A stretch of DNA of 64,000 nt from NCBI RefSeq assembly GCF_002303885.1, contig NZ_MRCM01000019.1, forward strand, positions 1-64,000, read 5' to 3'. The notes under the pieces were generated by a model. It made no database searches. It was not told the DNA's origin and saw only the letters and a program-made list of their open reading frames with translations. This document shows positions 45,124 to 54,772 of this stretch, piece after piece. The translations under genes and the position numbers were made by a program. Position 1 is the first letter of the stretch; each line of letters opens with the position of its first letter. Source of the stretch: Flavobacterium sp. ACN2 (GTDB lineage: Bacteria; Bacteroidota; Bacteroidia; Flavobacteriales; Flavobacteriaceae).

Positions 45124-47298
45124 ATGTCCGCAAAATCCCATTTTTTTATAGAGTCGGGAGGTTTTCCCGCGCAGTTGTCAGGTCAGGGCTTTGGACCTCA
45201 ATCTGAAACTGTTTTCAACCTGACTTCTAGATTCTCTTTAGATGCACCCAAAAAAGCCTTTTCGATCTGCAAAGGAGTTGTTTTATTGCAGCCTCAAACC
45301 GGCGATCCCGATAAAGTGAATCTAATTCTTCGTCCTTACAAACAGCCTTTTCCTGGACTGAATATCAAATATTTTGTTTACAGAGGTTTACAGAAAAGTG
45401 ATTTTTTTACAACTGATTCCGATCCATTAATTATTGCAAAAAGCAGTTCAACTTCTGACTTTATTAATAAGATAAACGACGATTTTGATGCTTTTCATAA
45501 AGGACGTGTAAAAAAAGAAGGCGAAACAGTCACGCCTATTCCTGTTCCTGCTTTTACTGTTAAATTTATTGGTTACGATGCAACTCTAACTGATACAACA
45601 ATCCAACTTTCTGACTTCTTTTTTAAAGAATCGAAATTTGTCGCAGCTGGCAATACTTTTGATGAGAAAGACGATTTCGAATTGCCTCTAATCGATATTG
45701 GAAAATCGTTAGGAAACTTTGCAGAAGGCGAATGCGGAATTGATGTTGTTCTAAATTACGGCGATTACAAACATGATTTTGATAATACTGAATTTGCTTT
45801 CAATTTAGAATATGCCCGCAAACCTTTTGCAGAAATTACAGTAAATGGCTCAACAGATTTCATTAAAAAATTGCAGCGCGAGCAAAGCACTCAATTTATT
45901 GATATTGCCGCTTATTATGGTTCTCATGTTGAAAATGGAGTTGTTACGGCAACTGCCTCTGGAGTTCAAACAGAGAAAAAAGGAACAGCCATTTTCAGTG
46001 ATTTGCTTAATAAGTTTTGGACAAAAAACAATTGGTACATCTACATTCAAAGTGACCGTACACGCAGTTACGATTTTTACAAAAACTATAAAATTGGAGC
46101 AGGTCCCGAAAACCTAAAAACAGGATTGTTGAAAGATACGGCAACCAATGAAGTTTCTATGACTGCTATTCTGTATGGAAATTCTAAATGGCCTGTCTTA
46201 ATTAATACACAAAACCAAGCAAATACGGTTGCTACAAATAATCTGTATCTACAATTTCCGACAGACAATAATAACAATACTGCCTTTTACGGACAACTTG
46301 CCAAAGTTGCCAATGCACAAAAAGACAATTTTATTAATGCCGACGGACTACGATTGCCTCCAGATGAAGAAGGAAATTACAGTGAGCTAACCTCAACAAT
46401 ACAATTAACAACTCCTGCTGTTGAAGGCGAGAACATTGCTGCATTAAGTCTTTTAATTTATCAAGGAAAAGTGAATACTTATCAAATTCGTGAGGAAGAA
46501 GACGAAAACGGAAATCCTATAGCCGTAATTGGTGTTGTCAATTTTTTTGATGATGTCTTTGATTTAATTAAAGCGCAACCATTACTAAAATTAGGCAGTG
46601 ACGAAAGTTACTCCAGAATGACTTCTGAAAAACTGAATCTAATTAATGAGTTTTATGACAAAAAGCAACAGGGAATTTCAATTGCACAAACAGTAACGGT
46701 TAACGATATCATTGAAACAGGAATTGAAGAGAAACCTTTTGTTGAACGTGTAACCTATCTTACAGAAGCGGCAGATGTTATGAATAATGCTGTTTCTGCA
46801 ACTGGAAGCACTACTCCAGATACTAAAACTACAGCTTCTGCCAGTGGTGCAGTAACCAAAAGTAAAACATACGAGCTGCCTGATCCTTATTACTACAATT
46901 TAAAAGTGTTTACAGACAGTACACAAACTATTACAGGACTAGAATTAAAAACACTTGATAGCTCTACTCCTAATAAAATTATCCTAGGATTAACCAAAAC
47001 CGAAAATGAAATTATAAAAGGTTTGATTTATAGTGATATGAAAAATCCTCGTTTGTTTTTGATTGATTTATTTGAAGATAGCAACGAAATAATTTCTCCT
47101 GAAGATATTAAATATCAGAAATACAGAGTTGGAATTGTGATTGAAGATACTAATGGCAGCAATAAGCTGAAAGAACCAAGTAATCCTGTTTTTGTTTATT
47201 CATTGGATAGGAGATATCATTTTAGTAAGGGGTATAGCGAATATATGCCTGATTTAGACATTAGCATTCCATTTTTTAATATTAATACCGTTTTATAA
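45124..47298 (+). CDS. Unrecognised 724-aa protein of the toxin operon
   Basis: A soluble 724-aa protein (MSAKSHFFIESGGFPAQLSG..) without a signal peptide or clear membrane helix. A low-complexity Thr/Ser/Ala linker (SATGSTTPDTKTTASASGA) near 558-577 separates a long N-terminal part from a C-terminal beta-rich part (YRVGIVIEDTNGSN.. PSNPVFVYS). Its stop is directly followed by the ATG of the polymorphic toxin gene, so the two are co-translated. It may be a structural, chaperone or delivery partner of the toxin. I do not recognise the family. Confidence 0.6.
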   Translation: MSAKSHFFIESGGFPAQLSGQGFGPQSETVFNLTSRFSLDAPKKAFSICKGVVLLQPQTGDPDKVNLILRPYKQPFPGLNIKYFVYRGLQKSDFFTTDSDPLIIAKSSSTSDFINKINDDFDAFHKGRVKKEGETVTPIPVPAFTVKFIGYDATLTDTTIQLSDFFFKESKFVAAGNTFDEKDDFELPLIDIGKSLGNFAEGECGIDVVLNYGDYKHDFDNTEFAFNLEYARKPFAEITVNGSTDFIKKLQREQSTQFIDIAAYYGSHVENGVVTATASGVQTEKKGTAIFSDLLNKFWTKNNWYIYIQSDRTRSYDFYKNYKIGAGPENLKTGLLKDTATNEVSMTAILYGNSKWPVLINTQNQANTVATNNLYLQFPTDNNNNTAFYGQLAKVANAQKDNFINADGLRLPPDEEGNYSELTSTIQLTTPAVEGENIAALSLLIYQGKVNTYQIREEEDENGNPIAVIGVVNFFDDVFDLIKAQPLLKLGSDESYSRMTSEKLNLINEFYDKKQQGISIAQTVTVNDIIETGIEEKPFVERVTYLTEAADVMNNAVSATGSTTPDTKTTASASGAVTKSKTYELPDPYYYNLKVFTDSTQTITGLELKTLDSSTPNKIILGLTKTENEIIKGLIYSDMKNPRLFLIDLFEDSNEIISPEDIKYQKYRVGIVIEDTNGSNKLKEPSNPVFVYSLDRRYHFSKGYSEYMPDLDISIPFFNINTVL

Positions 47299-50200
47299 AT
47301 GACTACTACCGCAATTCTAAAAGATGGAACTCCGGTAAGGATACATCTATTTGAAAAACCAGCTTTTGATGTCGAAGGCTTTTTAGTTGGTTTTACTCTA
47401 TCCTCATTAAATTCAGAAGAATATAGATATTATCAACAATCAGAATTTAAAAGAGAAGATCGAAAAAGGCCAAACCTATCGGGCTATTACGACAAAACAA
47501 TGTTTTTAAAATACATTCAAAACGTTGAACCTGTTCCCACACTAGATAATTTGGTTAAATATAACTTTAAAAAGATTCTAGCTACTGAGGGTGAAGAGAT
47601 AACGGTTACTTCAATTGATTTTGAAGAACCTTATGATTATTTTTATAATGAAAAAAAATACACTTTTAATTTACAGAACACAATTGATAATAGAGGCGTT
47701 CGTAACTACTTAAAACCAATAGTTGAAGATTTTGAAACTGTTGACTACAAAATTAATACTGATGGCACCAATGCAGTCATTGTTCTCAATAATCAATCAG
47801 GGCTTCCTGGCGGTCATTTTTATAAAAAAAACTTAGGAGATTTTATAAATTCATGGTCAGTAAGTAATACCCAAAAAACTTTGATTAAGAAAGCAATGAG
47901 CTTGATTATTTTTAAAATTAGAGAAATTAATCGAGATATTATTCCCCTTATTGCTTCAAATACTCACTTCTTCGAGAAAGAGCAAGATGTTGCAAATGGA
48001 ATTATTGATTATAATGATTTTACAGATCTCGAAAAACTATTGTTTAATTTTAAAAGAACTTGGGGATATTACTATGAAACACCTCTAGACGGATTTTCTC
48101 GATCATACAACGATAGTTTTGAGGCTTTATTTTCTAATTCATCTACTTTAGAAGACTATCAATCCTATCTTTCAAGCCTACAAAATTTTTATCAAATATG
48201 TAATAAGACTAAAAATTTGGCATATTACCCTGCTGATGACAAAGTAGAATATTTATTAAAGATATTATCACCATCTGCTTTAAACGTAATTCCTTATGAG
48301 TTGATTATTAAATGTATTAAACAATATTTAAAATTCAATTTATCGCAAGAGGATCAAAGAGTACTTGTAAAACTTGTTATATCTATAAATCCATCACATG
48401 CAAATCACTTTTTAGATTTTTTACTTGAAAAAGAAAATGGTGCTGAGACTAATTTTCAAGTTATCTATGACACTCTTACAGATGCAAGACTAGAAAGATA
48501 TCCTTTTGTAAATTGGTTTGTTGATGAACAAACTAATAGGAAATATTTTGCATTTGCAGTATTTAAACTTTGGAAAGTATCAAAATACAACATGGATTTT
48601 ATACGTCCAGGAGTAATTGTGGCTGATCCTTGGCCTAATTTTAAAGGCGTTGATCCTGAAAATTATTTTTATATCAATGACAATGAATTTAACAAAAGAA
48701 ATTGGTTGACATTTACTTCATCCATAACAGATAATATAAGAACAGAAGAATATTTTGAATCTAAGTTATTAGATAAAAAAGTAGAAATAACTAAAATTTC
48801 AAAATTAGATATCAATTTTGAGCACGGTGGTTACCATCATGACTACAAACCCTTTGTGGGATTGTTTCATCTATATCAACAAGTTACATTTTCGGGATAC
48901 GAGGCTAATCTTGACTTATCGATTCCAACAACCGCAACAATACCAGCTTTTCTTTTTCATTTTATTACAGAATATGACGAATTAGCAGATTTTGATGCTG
49001 GAGTTGCATTAGCTGTAAATTTAACCGTTGACGCTTTATTAATTTATTTTACTGGAGGATCAAGTATTCTTAGCGATTTACAATATTTAAAACATACCAC
49101 CAAAATAGGAAGAGCATTAGCTGGTGGAATTAAACCTACTGAAGCTATTGAAATTTGGAAAGGTTTTAAAGGAGCAGCCGACATTTTTACACTTACAGCT
49201 GGCTCTTTAACCCACATTAACCAATATCTAATAACTACTGAAAATGATGAGGCTAAAAGAAAAATTTTAGAAGGATGCCAAAAAATATTTATATCCTTAA
49301 CTTTTTTAGGAGTTGGTTTATCTTTAACAGCACAAGCCCATGCTGTGCGTGAGGCAGAAAAAGTTTTAGATTTAATTAAAGCCCTACCCCCAGGTGTCGC
49401 TCATGGTCTTACTCCAGAAATGTTTAATTTATTGACAACACTAAAAGGCAATAAAGATGTAACTTTAACCTTATTTGGAAACAAATTAAACAGTTTAGAT
49501 CTTGGGGATGCTACTAATTACATTCTTTTAAAATATAATTCTGTTTTTACTGATGCTCAAAGGTTAAAGTTCATGACAGATTTTCAGCATACTGATGATG
49601 TTGTATTTTGGAGATTATTAAACGATGGAAAAAATGCAAGTGGCATTCGTAATGGTAGTTATATTGATAATTGGATTAGTTTAAGCGAAAGAGGATTACA
49701 AGAAGCAAAAATTACTGATTATATTTGTGTTCAAAGAAGAACTGATGCACTGATTCGTTATGTTGATGAACCAATAACCAAACCAATAATAAACACTCTT
49801 AGCTATGAAAGAAAATTAGTTTTTATTGATACTTTTGGAGATGATTTGGCAACATTTCAAAATAAGCCTGAGCTAATTAATCATTGGAAACGATATTATG
49901 ATGATTTAACTTTGAGAGAAGATTTTTTAATTCTCAATAAGAATAAACAAATAGAATTCTTAGATAGTTTTGGAACTATTAATAATTATTGGTTTAATAG
50001 ATTAAAAAAACAGCCATATTTATTTGACAAATTCAATACAGCATCAAATCAAAGTAAATTATTGGCTAAATCTAATCCCAAATTATGGATAAGAATAAAT
50101 AGATATTATTCACTACCAAATGGATTAGGCGAAAAATTATCATCATCTTATTTAAAAAACACATACAAGACAGAATATGCAGAAAGATTAGTAAATGCTG

Positions 50201-50697
50201 TAGAAACAAAATCACAACAGTTGTTAAATTCGCATCCAAGTCGAACTTATAGGGATGAAAACTTTCAATTAGTATCAGGCATGATTGATAAGAATTCTGG
50301 TAAAGTTTCAGAATTATTCACTAATTTTCCAAAGAAATATTTTAAAACTGAAAGCCAATATATTACTTACAGAGAATCATTGCATCCAAATATTAAGGCA
50401 ATAGTTGAAGAATTAGAACATGTAAAATCTCTTTATAATGTAGATCATATTATTAATATAGATAAAGCTGGTCACTATATTGGAGCCCATGCCGAAATTA
50501 GAGCCTTAAATGATTTAATTGAAAAGAGATTTGGAAGTTCAATGGTAGAGGAAAGTTTATTTAATGATTGGTTAGAAAATTCTGTTTTGGGTTACAATAG
50601 AAATATTACGGTGAAAATTGACAATACTAAAGTAATTATGCCAAGATGTGTAGACTGTTTTTATATAACAGACTTATTAACTTTTATAAATAAATAA
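47299..50697 (+). CDS. Polymorphic toxin with C-terminal YwqJ-like deaminase domain
   Basis: An 1132-aa protein without a Sec signal. The long N-terminal part is unrecognised. Hydrophobic helices at about 537-594 and 654-684 are typical of the pre-toxin region of large polymorphic toxins. The last 160 residues carry the deaminase-fold metal motifs GAHAEIRALND (H1064-A-E1066) and MPRCVDC (Cys1117, Cys1120), the HAE plus PxCxxC layout of the YwqJ-like nucleic-acid/nucleotide deaminase toxins. It is followed 1 bp later by a YwqK-like MORN protein, the partner of YwqJ in Bacillus. Delivery is unknown; a phage-tail-like or contact-dependent route is more likely than Sec/T9SS because no signal is present. 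Confidence 0.85.
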   Translation: MTTTAILKDGTPVRIHLFEKPAFDVEGFLVGFTLSSLNSEEYRYYQQSEFKREDRKRPNLSGYYDKTMFLKYIQNVEPVPTLDNLVKYNFKKILATEGEEITVTSIDFEEPYDYFYNEKKYTFNLQNTIDNRGVRNYLKPIVEDFETVDYKINTDGTNAVIVLNNQSGLPGGHFYKKNLGDFINSWSVSNTQKTLIKKAMSLIIFKIREINRDIIPLIASNTHFFEKEQDVANGIIDYNDFTDLEKLLFNFKRTWGYYYETPLDGFSRSYNDSFEALFSNSSTLEDYQSYLSSLQNFYQICNKTKNLAYYPADDKVEYLLKILSPSALNVIPYELIIKCIKQYLKFNLSQEDQRVLVKLVISINPSHANHFLDFLLEKENGAETNFQVIYDTLTDARLERYPFVNWFVDEQTNRKYFAFAVFKLWKVSKYNMDFIRPGVIVADPWPNFKGVDPENYFYINDNEFNKRNWLTFTSSITDNIRTEEYFESKLLDKKVEITKISKLDINFEHGGYHHDYKPFVGLFHLYQQVTFSGYEANLDLSIPTTATIPAFLFHFITEYDELADFDAGVALAVNLTVDALLIYFTGGSSILSDLQYLKHTTKIGRALAGGIKPTEAIEIWKGFKGAADIFTLTAGSLTHINQYLITTENDEAKRKILEGCQKIFISLTFLGVGLSLTAQAHAVREAEKVLDLIKALPPGVAHGLTPEMFNLLTTLKGNKDVTLTLFGNKLNSLDLGDATNYILLKYNSVFTDAQRLKFMTDFQHTDDVVFWRLLNDGKNASGIRNGSYIDNWISLSERGLQEAKITDYICVQRRTDALIRYVDEPITKPIINTLSYERKLVFIDTFGDDLATFQNKPELINHWKRYYDDLTLREDFLILNKNKQIEFLDSFGTINNYWFNRLKKQPYLFDKFNTASNQSKLLAKSNPKLWIRINRYYSLPNGLGEKLSSSYLKNTYKTEYAERLVNAVETKSQQLLNSHPSRTYRDENFQLVSGMIDKNSGKVSELFTNFPKKYFKTESQYITYRESLHPNIKAIVEELEHVKSLYNVDHIINIDKAGHYIGAHAEIRALNDLIEKRFGSSMVEESLFNDWLENSVLGYNRNITVKIDNTKVIMPRCVDCFYITDLLTFINK

Positions 50698-50698
50698 A

Positions 50699-50998
50699 AT
50701 GAATGTAAATTTTGAAAATATAGAAATTGCCAATGTCGATGCGGGAGGTGGATTAACATACCATTATAATGGTCTTCCTTTTACAGGAACAATCGTAGAA
50801 TATAATAACAATGGAGTATTGATAGGAGAATTCAATACAAAAAATGGCAGTAAAGAAGGGAGAATCGCCCTATATTATAATAGCGGTCAAATTATGGATG
50901 AACATTTTGAAAAGGATAATCGTTTATATGGTATTTATAAAGAATGGGATGAAAATGGAAATTTATTAAGTGAGGTTGATTGTGGACCACAGCCTTAA
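50699..50998 (+). CDS. YwqK-like MORN-repeat immunity protein
   Basis: A 99-aa protein with MORN-type repeats (GLPFTGTIVEYNNNGVLIGE, GRIALYYNSGQIMDEHFEKD, YGIYKEWDENGNLLSEVD). This is the architecture of the YwqK antitoxin family that neutralises YwqJ-type deaminases. It starts 1 bp after the toxin stop. A nearly identical second copy (Val-to-Glu difference in the first repeat) lies at 57747-58046. Confidence 0.85.
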   Translation: MNVNFENIEIANVDAGGGLTYHYNGLPFTGTIVEYNNNGVLIGEFNTKNGSKEGRIALYYNSGQIMDEHFEKDNRLYGIYKEWDENGNLLSEVDCGPQP

Positions 50999-51006
50999 TA
51001 AAACTC

Positions 51007-51347
51007 GATCGCGCAGATATATTTCCGCAACGACCCCGACTCCCGATCGCGCAGATTTATATTTGCAACGATAGCGCGGATTTGTAACCCCGATCGCGCG
51101 GATTTATCTCAGCAACGATCGCGCGGATTTGCAAACCCGATCGCGCAGATCTATCTCCGCAAGATCGCGCGGATTTGTAATCCGTGCCCGCAAAGATTGG
51201 TTTGATCTCTTCGCTGGCACGATCGTCCCACTCGTGAACGTAAAATAAAAACAACAACTCAAAGACAAAAATCTTTGAGTTGTTTTAAAACCCCGATCGC
51301 GCAGATTTACCTCCGCAACGATCGCGCGGATTTACAATCCGTGCCCG
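51007..51347. repeat. REP array 1
   Basis: Six or more copies of short units built from GATCGCGCAGATTTA and its partner GATCGCGCGGATTT, ending in ..AATCCGTGCCCGCAAAG. They form many alternative hairpins. It directly follows the first ywqK-like gene and precedes RAYT copy 1. The GC content is far above that of the flanking DNA. Confidence 0.85.
51254..51286 (+). terminator. Hairpin terminator within REP array 1
   Basis: CAACTCAAAGA pairs with TCTTTGAGTTG and is followed by TTTT. Copies of the same hairpin occur at 53373-53408 and 58239-58276, so it travels with the REP blocks. Confidence 0.7.
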
Positions 51348-51425
51348 CAAAGTAATTCTTCAAATCCCTACAAATAAAAAGTAAAATTTTCCACTATACT
51401 TTTTATTTTTGTAGGAAAAAAGAAT

Positions 51426-51980
51426 ATATCAACAAAATATAAAGCAACAACAACTGAGGAAGCATATTTTATAACTGTAACTGCCGTAGGATGGATAGAT
51501 ATATTTACAAGATTAAATCAAAAAAATGTTCTAATCAATGCTTTAAAATATTGTCAGGAAAATAAAGGTTTAGAAATTTATGCCTATTGTATTATGAGCA
51601 ACCATATTCATTTGCTCTGCAAAGGAACGAATGGTTTTGTATTATCTGATATTATTAGAGATTTTAAAAAATTTACATCAAAAAAAATAATACAAACTAT
51701 AATAGATGAACCTGAAAGCAGAAGAGAATGGATGTTGGAATATTTTCAAAAGACATGTGAACATTTAAAAAAGAACCAGACTTATAAAGTATGGCAAAAT
51801 GGCTATCATGCAGAACATATTTACAGCAATAAATTTATCAAGCAAAAAATTGATTACATCCATAACAATCCTGTAAAAGATAAAACTGTTAGTTCGGCTG
51901 AAGATTATTATTTTAGTTCGGCAAGGAATTATTCAGGCTTAGAAAATGATTTAGATGTTGTTTTGTTAGATCTGTTTTGA
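51426..51980 (+). CDS. REP-associated tyrosine transposase (RAYT) copy 1, start codon altered
   Basis: Encodes a 184-aa Y1/HUH transposase of the RAYT (TnpA-REP) family: HUH motif in MSNHIHLLCK and the C-terminal helix KIDYIHNNPVKDK with the catalytic Tyr. It is about 97% identical by eye to copy 2 (53595-54149). The codon equivalent to copy 2's GTG start is ATA (51426-51428), so normal initiation may be lost; the next in-frame ATG is 51594, just before the HUH motif. It lies between REP array 1 and REP unit 2, as RAYTs normally do. Confidence 0.8.
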   Translation: MSTKYKATTTEEAYFITVTAVGWIDIFTRLNQKNVLINALKYCQENKGLEIYAYCIMSNHIHLLCKGTNGFVLSDIIRDFKKFTSKKIIQTIIDEPESRREWMLEYFQKTCEHLKKNQTYKVWQNGYHAEHIYSNKFIKQKIDYIHNNPVKDKTVSSAEDYYFSSARNYSGLENDLDVVLLDLF

Positions 51981-52047
51981 AAAAAATCTATTGCGTTCTA
52001 GAAAACATTAAAAACAATTGATTTTTTTTGATTTGCATTGTGTCCAA

Positions 52048-52110
52048 TCTTTGCGGGCACGGATTGCAAATCCGCGCTAACGTTGCTGAGATAAATCTGC
52101 GCGATCGGGA
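52048..52110. repeat. REP unit joined to orphan toxin A
   Basis: TTTGCGGGCACGGATTGCAA..ATCCGCGC and ATAAATCTGCGCGATCGGGA form the inverse of the units in array 1. The toxin A reading frame begins immediately at the end of the unit. Confidence 0.75.
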
Positions 52111-52728
52111 GATGCTAGTATTGAAGGTATCAAAAATATTAGATTTAATCCTAAAGAACATATTAAACGCTTACTTGAATATCCTAACGCAACAGAGAAT
52201 ATTGCTTATTTTAATAAAAGACGAAGCGAAATGTTACCTCCAAACTTTAAAGATATTGCGACCAAAGGTCCATATCGAATTCATGAAACAGATAGTTTTA
52301 TAAAGCTTGAAATACAATCAAATGGAGTTGCAAGAGCATCTTTAATAGATGAAGCAGGAGATATAATTATGCAAGGAGGCAGTTTAAATGGTAAGAGTCT
52401 TGACCCTTTAGGTATAAAATTTGATTTACCTCAAAAGATGGCCCAACAACAAGATATAAATAGATTTTATAACAATTGGTTGGGAGTATATGTGCCTGAT
52501 CAAAAAAGTAGTGGTTTTTTAGGATCTATTCATACTCATTATGAAAAAATATATTTGCCAAAAAATGGGAAACCAGCTTTAGATTATATTGTGATAGACT
52601 ATAAACACTTTGACGAAATTTCTATTGTAATTGGACAACAACCCACTTATTTGAAAAATCAGATAGATCAATTTGTTATTCAAAATTTCAATCAATATAC
52701 AAATCAATTAATCAAATTAAATTACTAA
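52111..52728 (+). pseudogene. Orphan toxin C-terminal cassette A (no start codon of its own)
   Basis: An open frame of about 205 codons (DASIEGIKNIRFNPKEHIKR..) with no ATG until 52231. Upstream of the REP unit the frame is closed by stops, so it is a displaced C-terminal tail rather than a free gene. The C-terminal part is rich in charged and aromatic residues, with a SGFLGSIHTHYEK segment. No known toxin family is recognised. It is followed after 2 bp by a small acidic gene, the toxin-tail/immunity layout. It is interpreted as an alternative toxin module for the upstream polymorphic toxin. Confidence 0.7.
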
Positions 52729-52730
52729 TT

Positions 52731-53186
52731 ATGCCAGATACCAAAATTACAAATGGAAACAACCTAGGCTTTTGGGTTCATGAAATATATATGCAATTAG
52801 CTTATTGTTATATTTATGATGAATTAATCAAACCGCAATACAGTATAACGAATAAAGATGATATGCTTTATTCAATAAAATTTCATATCAATGGTTATTC
52901 AACGGGGATTATGTCTTTAGGTTGGGAAAATTATACAAATAGTCAATCAGATAAGCAAATGATAATTTCAGTATTACAAGCTGTAAAAACCAATTTACAA
53001 AATAAAGGTGCATTTATACCTATTACAGAATTACAAGCTATTCCAACTGAGGATGATGATTTTAAAATCTATTATACAGATCCTTTTCCTACTTATCAAT
53101 TAATCAAGATAGTTGATGCTTTAATTGAGATTATTCAGGGCGCTTGGTCATCAACAAATTACAGTATGGATATTGCATACAAATAA
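52731..53186 (+). CDS. Candidate immunity protein A
   Basis: A 151-aa soluble protein (MPDTKITNGNNLGFWVHEIY..) directly after toxin tail A, with a 2-bp gap. It has no signal peptide and no recognised domain. Its position and size fit an immunity protein for a cytoplasmic-acting toxin. A REP block follows its stop. Confidence 0.7.
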   Translation: MPDTKITNGNNLGFWVHEIYMQLAYCYIYDELIKPQYSITNKDDMLYSIKFHINGYSTGIMSLGWENYTNSQSDKQMIISVLQAVKTNLQNKGAFIPITELQAIPTEDDDFKIYYTDPFPTYQLIKIVDALIEIIQGAWSSTNYSMDIAYK

Positions 53187-53204
53187 TGGCATAATACCCG
53201 ATCC

Positions 53205-53520
53205 CCTGTCTTGTCCTAAAATAGATTTACAAAAAACAGAAAAACAACTCAAAGACAAAAAAAACCGATCGCGCAGATTTAGCTCCGCAACGATAGCGCG
53301 GATTTGCAATCCGTGCCCGTAAAGATTGGTTAGTTCTCTGTCTTGTCCTAAAATAGATTTACAAAAAAATAAAAACAACTCAAAGACCAAAAATCTTTGA
53401 GTTGTTTTAAAATCAAAAGAGAAAACCAAATCTCTTAAACTCCAAAAAATCACATTTTAAAAAACCCGATCGCGCAGATCTATCTCCCGATAGCGCGGAT
53501 TTGCAATCCGTGCCCGCAAA
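53205..53520. repeat. REP block 2 with terminator
   Basis: Contains CTTGTCCTAAAATAGATTTA twice (53211 and 53343, again near 57406), two REP units of the GATCGCGCAGATTTA..GCGCGGATTTGCAATCC type (53259-53325 and 53468-53520), and the CAACTCAAAGA/TCTTTGAGTTG hairpin (about 53376-53404). It separates immunity A from RAYT copy 2. Confidence 0.8.
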
Positions 53521-53594
53521 GTAATTCTTCAAAACCCCACAAATAAAAAGTAAAATTTTCCGCTATACTTTTTATTTTTGTAGGAAAAAAGAAC

Positions 53595-54149
53595 GTGTCA
53601 ACAAAATATAAAGCAACGACCACTGAGGAAGCATATTTTATAACTGTAACTGCTGTAGGATGGATAGATATATTTACAAGACTAAATCAGAAAAACATCT
53701 TAATAAATGCTTTAAAGTATTGTCAGGAAAATAAAGGTTTAGAAATTTATGCTTATTGTATTATGAGCAGCCATATTCATTTGCTCTGCAAAGGAACGAA
53801 TGGTTTTGTATTATCTGATATTATTAGAGATTTTAAAAAATTTACATCAAAAAAAATAATACAGACTATAATAGATGAACCTGAAAGCAGAAGAGAATGG
53901 ATGTTTGAATATTTTCAAAAGTCATGTGAACATTTAAAAAAGAACCAGACTTATAAAGTATGGCAAAATGGCTATCACGCAGAACATATTTACAGCAATA
54001 AATTTATCAAGCAAAAAATAGATTACATCCATAACAATCCCGTAAAAGATAAAACTGTTAGTTCATCTGAAGATTATTATTTTAGTTCGGCAAGGAATTA
54101 TTCAGGCTTAGAAAATGATTTAGATGTTGTTTTGTTAGATCTGTTTTGA
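53595..54149 (+). CDS. REP-associated tyrosine transposase (RAYT) copy 2
   Basis: A 184-aa protein from GTG 53595. It is an intact Y1/HUH transposase: AYFITVTAVGWIDIF near the N-terminus, HUH in IMSSHIHLLCK, basic KKFTSKKIIQTI, and catalytic Tyr in DYIHNNPVKDK. RAYTs nick single-stranded REP hairpins. This copy is bracketed by REP units on both sides and directly precedes toxin cassette B. No IS200-type ends are seen, so it is a RAYT rather than an autonomous insertion sequence. Confidence 0.88.
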   Translation: MSTKYKATTTEEAYFITVTAVGWIDIFTRLNQKNILINALKYCQENKGLEIYAYCIMSSHIHLLCKGTNGFVLSDIIRDFKKFTSKKIIQTIIDEPESRREWMFEYFQKSCEHLKKNQTYKVWQNGYHAEHIYSNKFIKQKIDYIHNNPVKDKTVSSSEDYYFSSARNYSGLENDLDVVLLDLF

Positions 54150-54210
54150 AAAAAAATTATTGCATTCTAGAAAATATCAACAACAATTGATTTTTTTTGA
54201 TTTGCATTGT

Positions 54211-54256
54211 GTCCAATCTTTGCGGGCACGGATTGCAAATCCGCGCGATCGGGTTT
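54211..54256. repeat. REP unit joined to orphan toxin B
   Basis: TTTGCGGGCACGGATTGCAA followed by ATCCGCGCGATCGGG. The toxin B frame runs on without a stop directly from the REP end. Confidence 0.75.
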
Positions 54257-54273
54257 TAAATAATGAAGATCTG

Positions 54274-54762
54274 ATGTTTAGTGTTGACATTTTATTTAAA
54301 AAAGCTGATGGGACTCCTCTAGTCGGAAAGATACATTTAGATATTGATGCCATTGTTGTAAATAAATCTATAAATAAAATTAAAATGCCATATAGTGCCA
54401 AACTTCCTCCCGGAGAAACATTTGAAACAACAAAAACAAAATATAATGATGCTCAAAAATTAGAAATTTTAAGAAATCTCCCAGAAGATATTACACAAGC
54501 AAAAACATTTATAACACAGGAAGGAAAAAAAACATGGAAAGACATAACAATGCCTCAAAATTTCAATCAAATCCATTCCATAGAAGTAAAATATTTGGAT
54601 AAATCTGGAAAAGCTAAAACAATGTCTTTATCAAATTTTAAACAAATGTTAAAAGCTACCCCTTATTCTTTAAGTGATTTTACAGAAATTAATCCTACAA
54701 CATTCAATACAACAAAAGAAGAATTATTAAATAGTTTATATATTAGAATAATAACAGATTAA
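54274..54762 (+). pseudogene. Orphan toxin C-terminal cassette B
   Basis: The displaced tail begins at the REP edge (codons from about 54250). The first ATG is 54274 (MFSVDILFKKADGTPLVGKI..). About 162 aa follow, ending ..TEINPTTFNTTKEELLNSLY. No catalytic family is recognised. It is clearly homologous to cassette C: VDIxFxxxxGxPL and DID near the start, EINPxTFNTTxE near the end. The beta-strand start resembles the junction of a longer modular toxin, so it is read as an alternative tail. Immunity candidate B starts 10 bp later. Confidence 0.7.
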
Positions 54763-54772
54763 AATAAATAAT

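Noticed and set aside
52028..52303. A 91-codon plus-strand frame through a REP
   Set aside because: It reads the REP and then toxin cassette A in the wrong frame.
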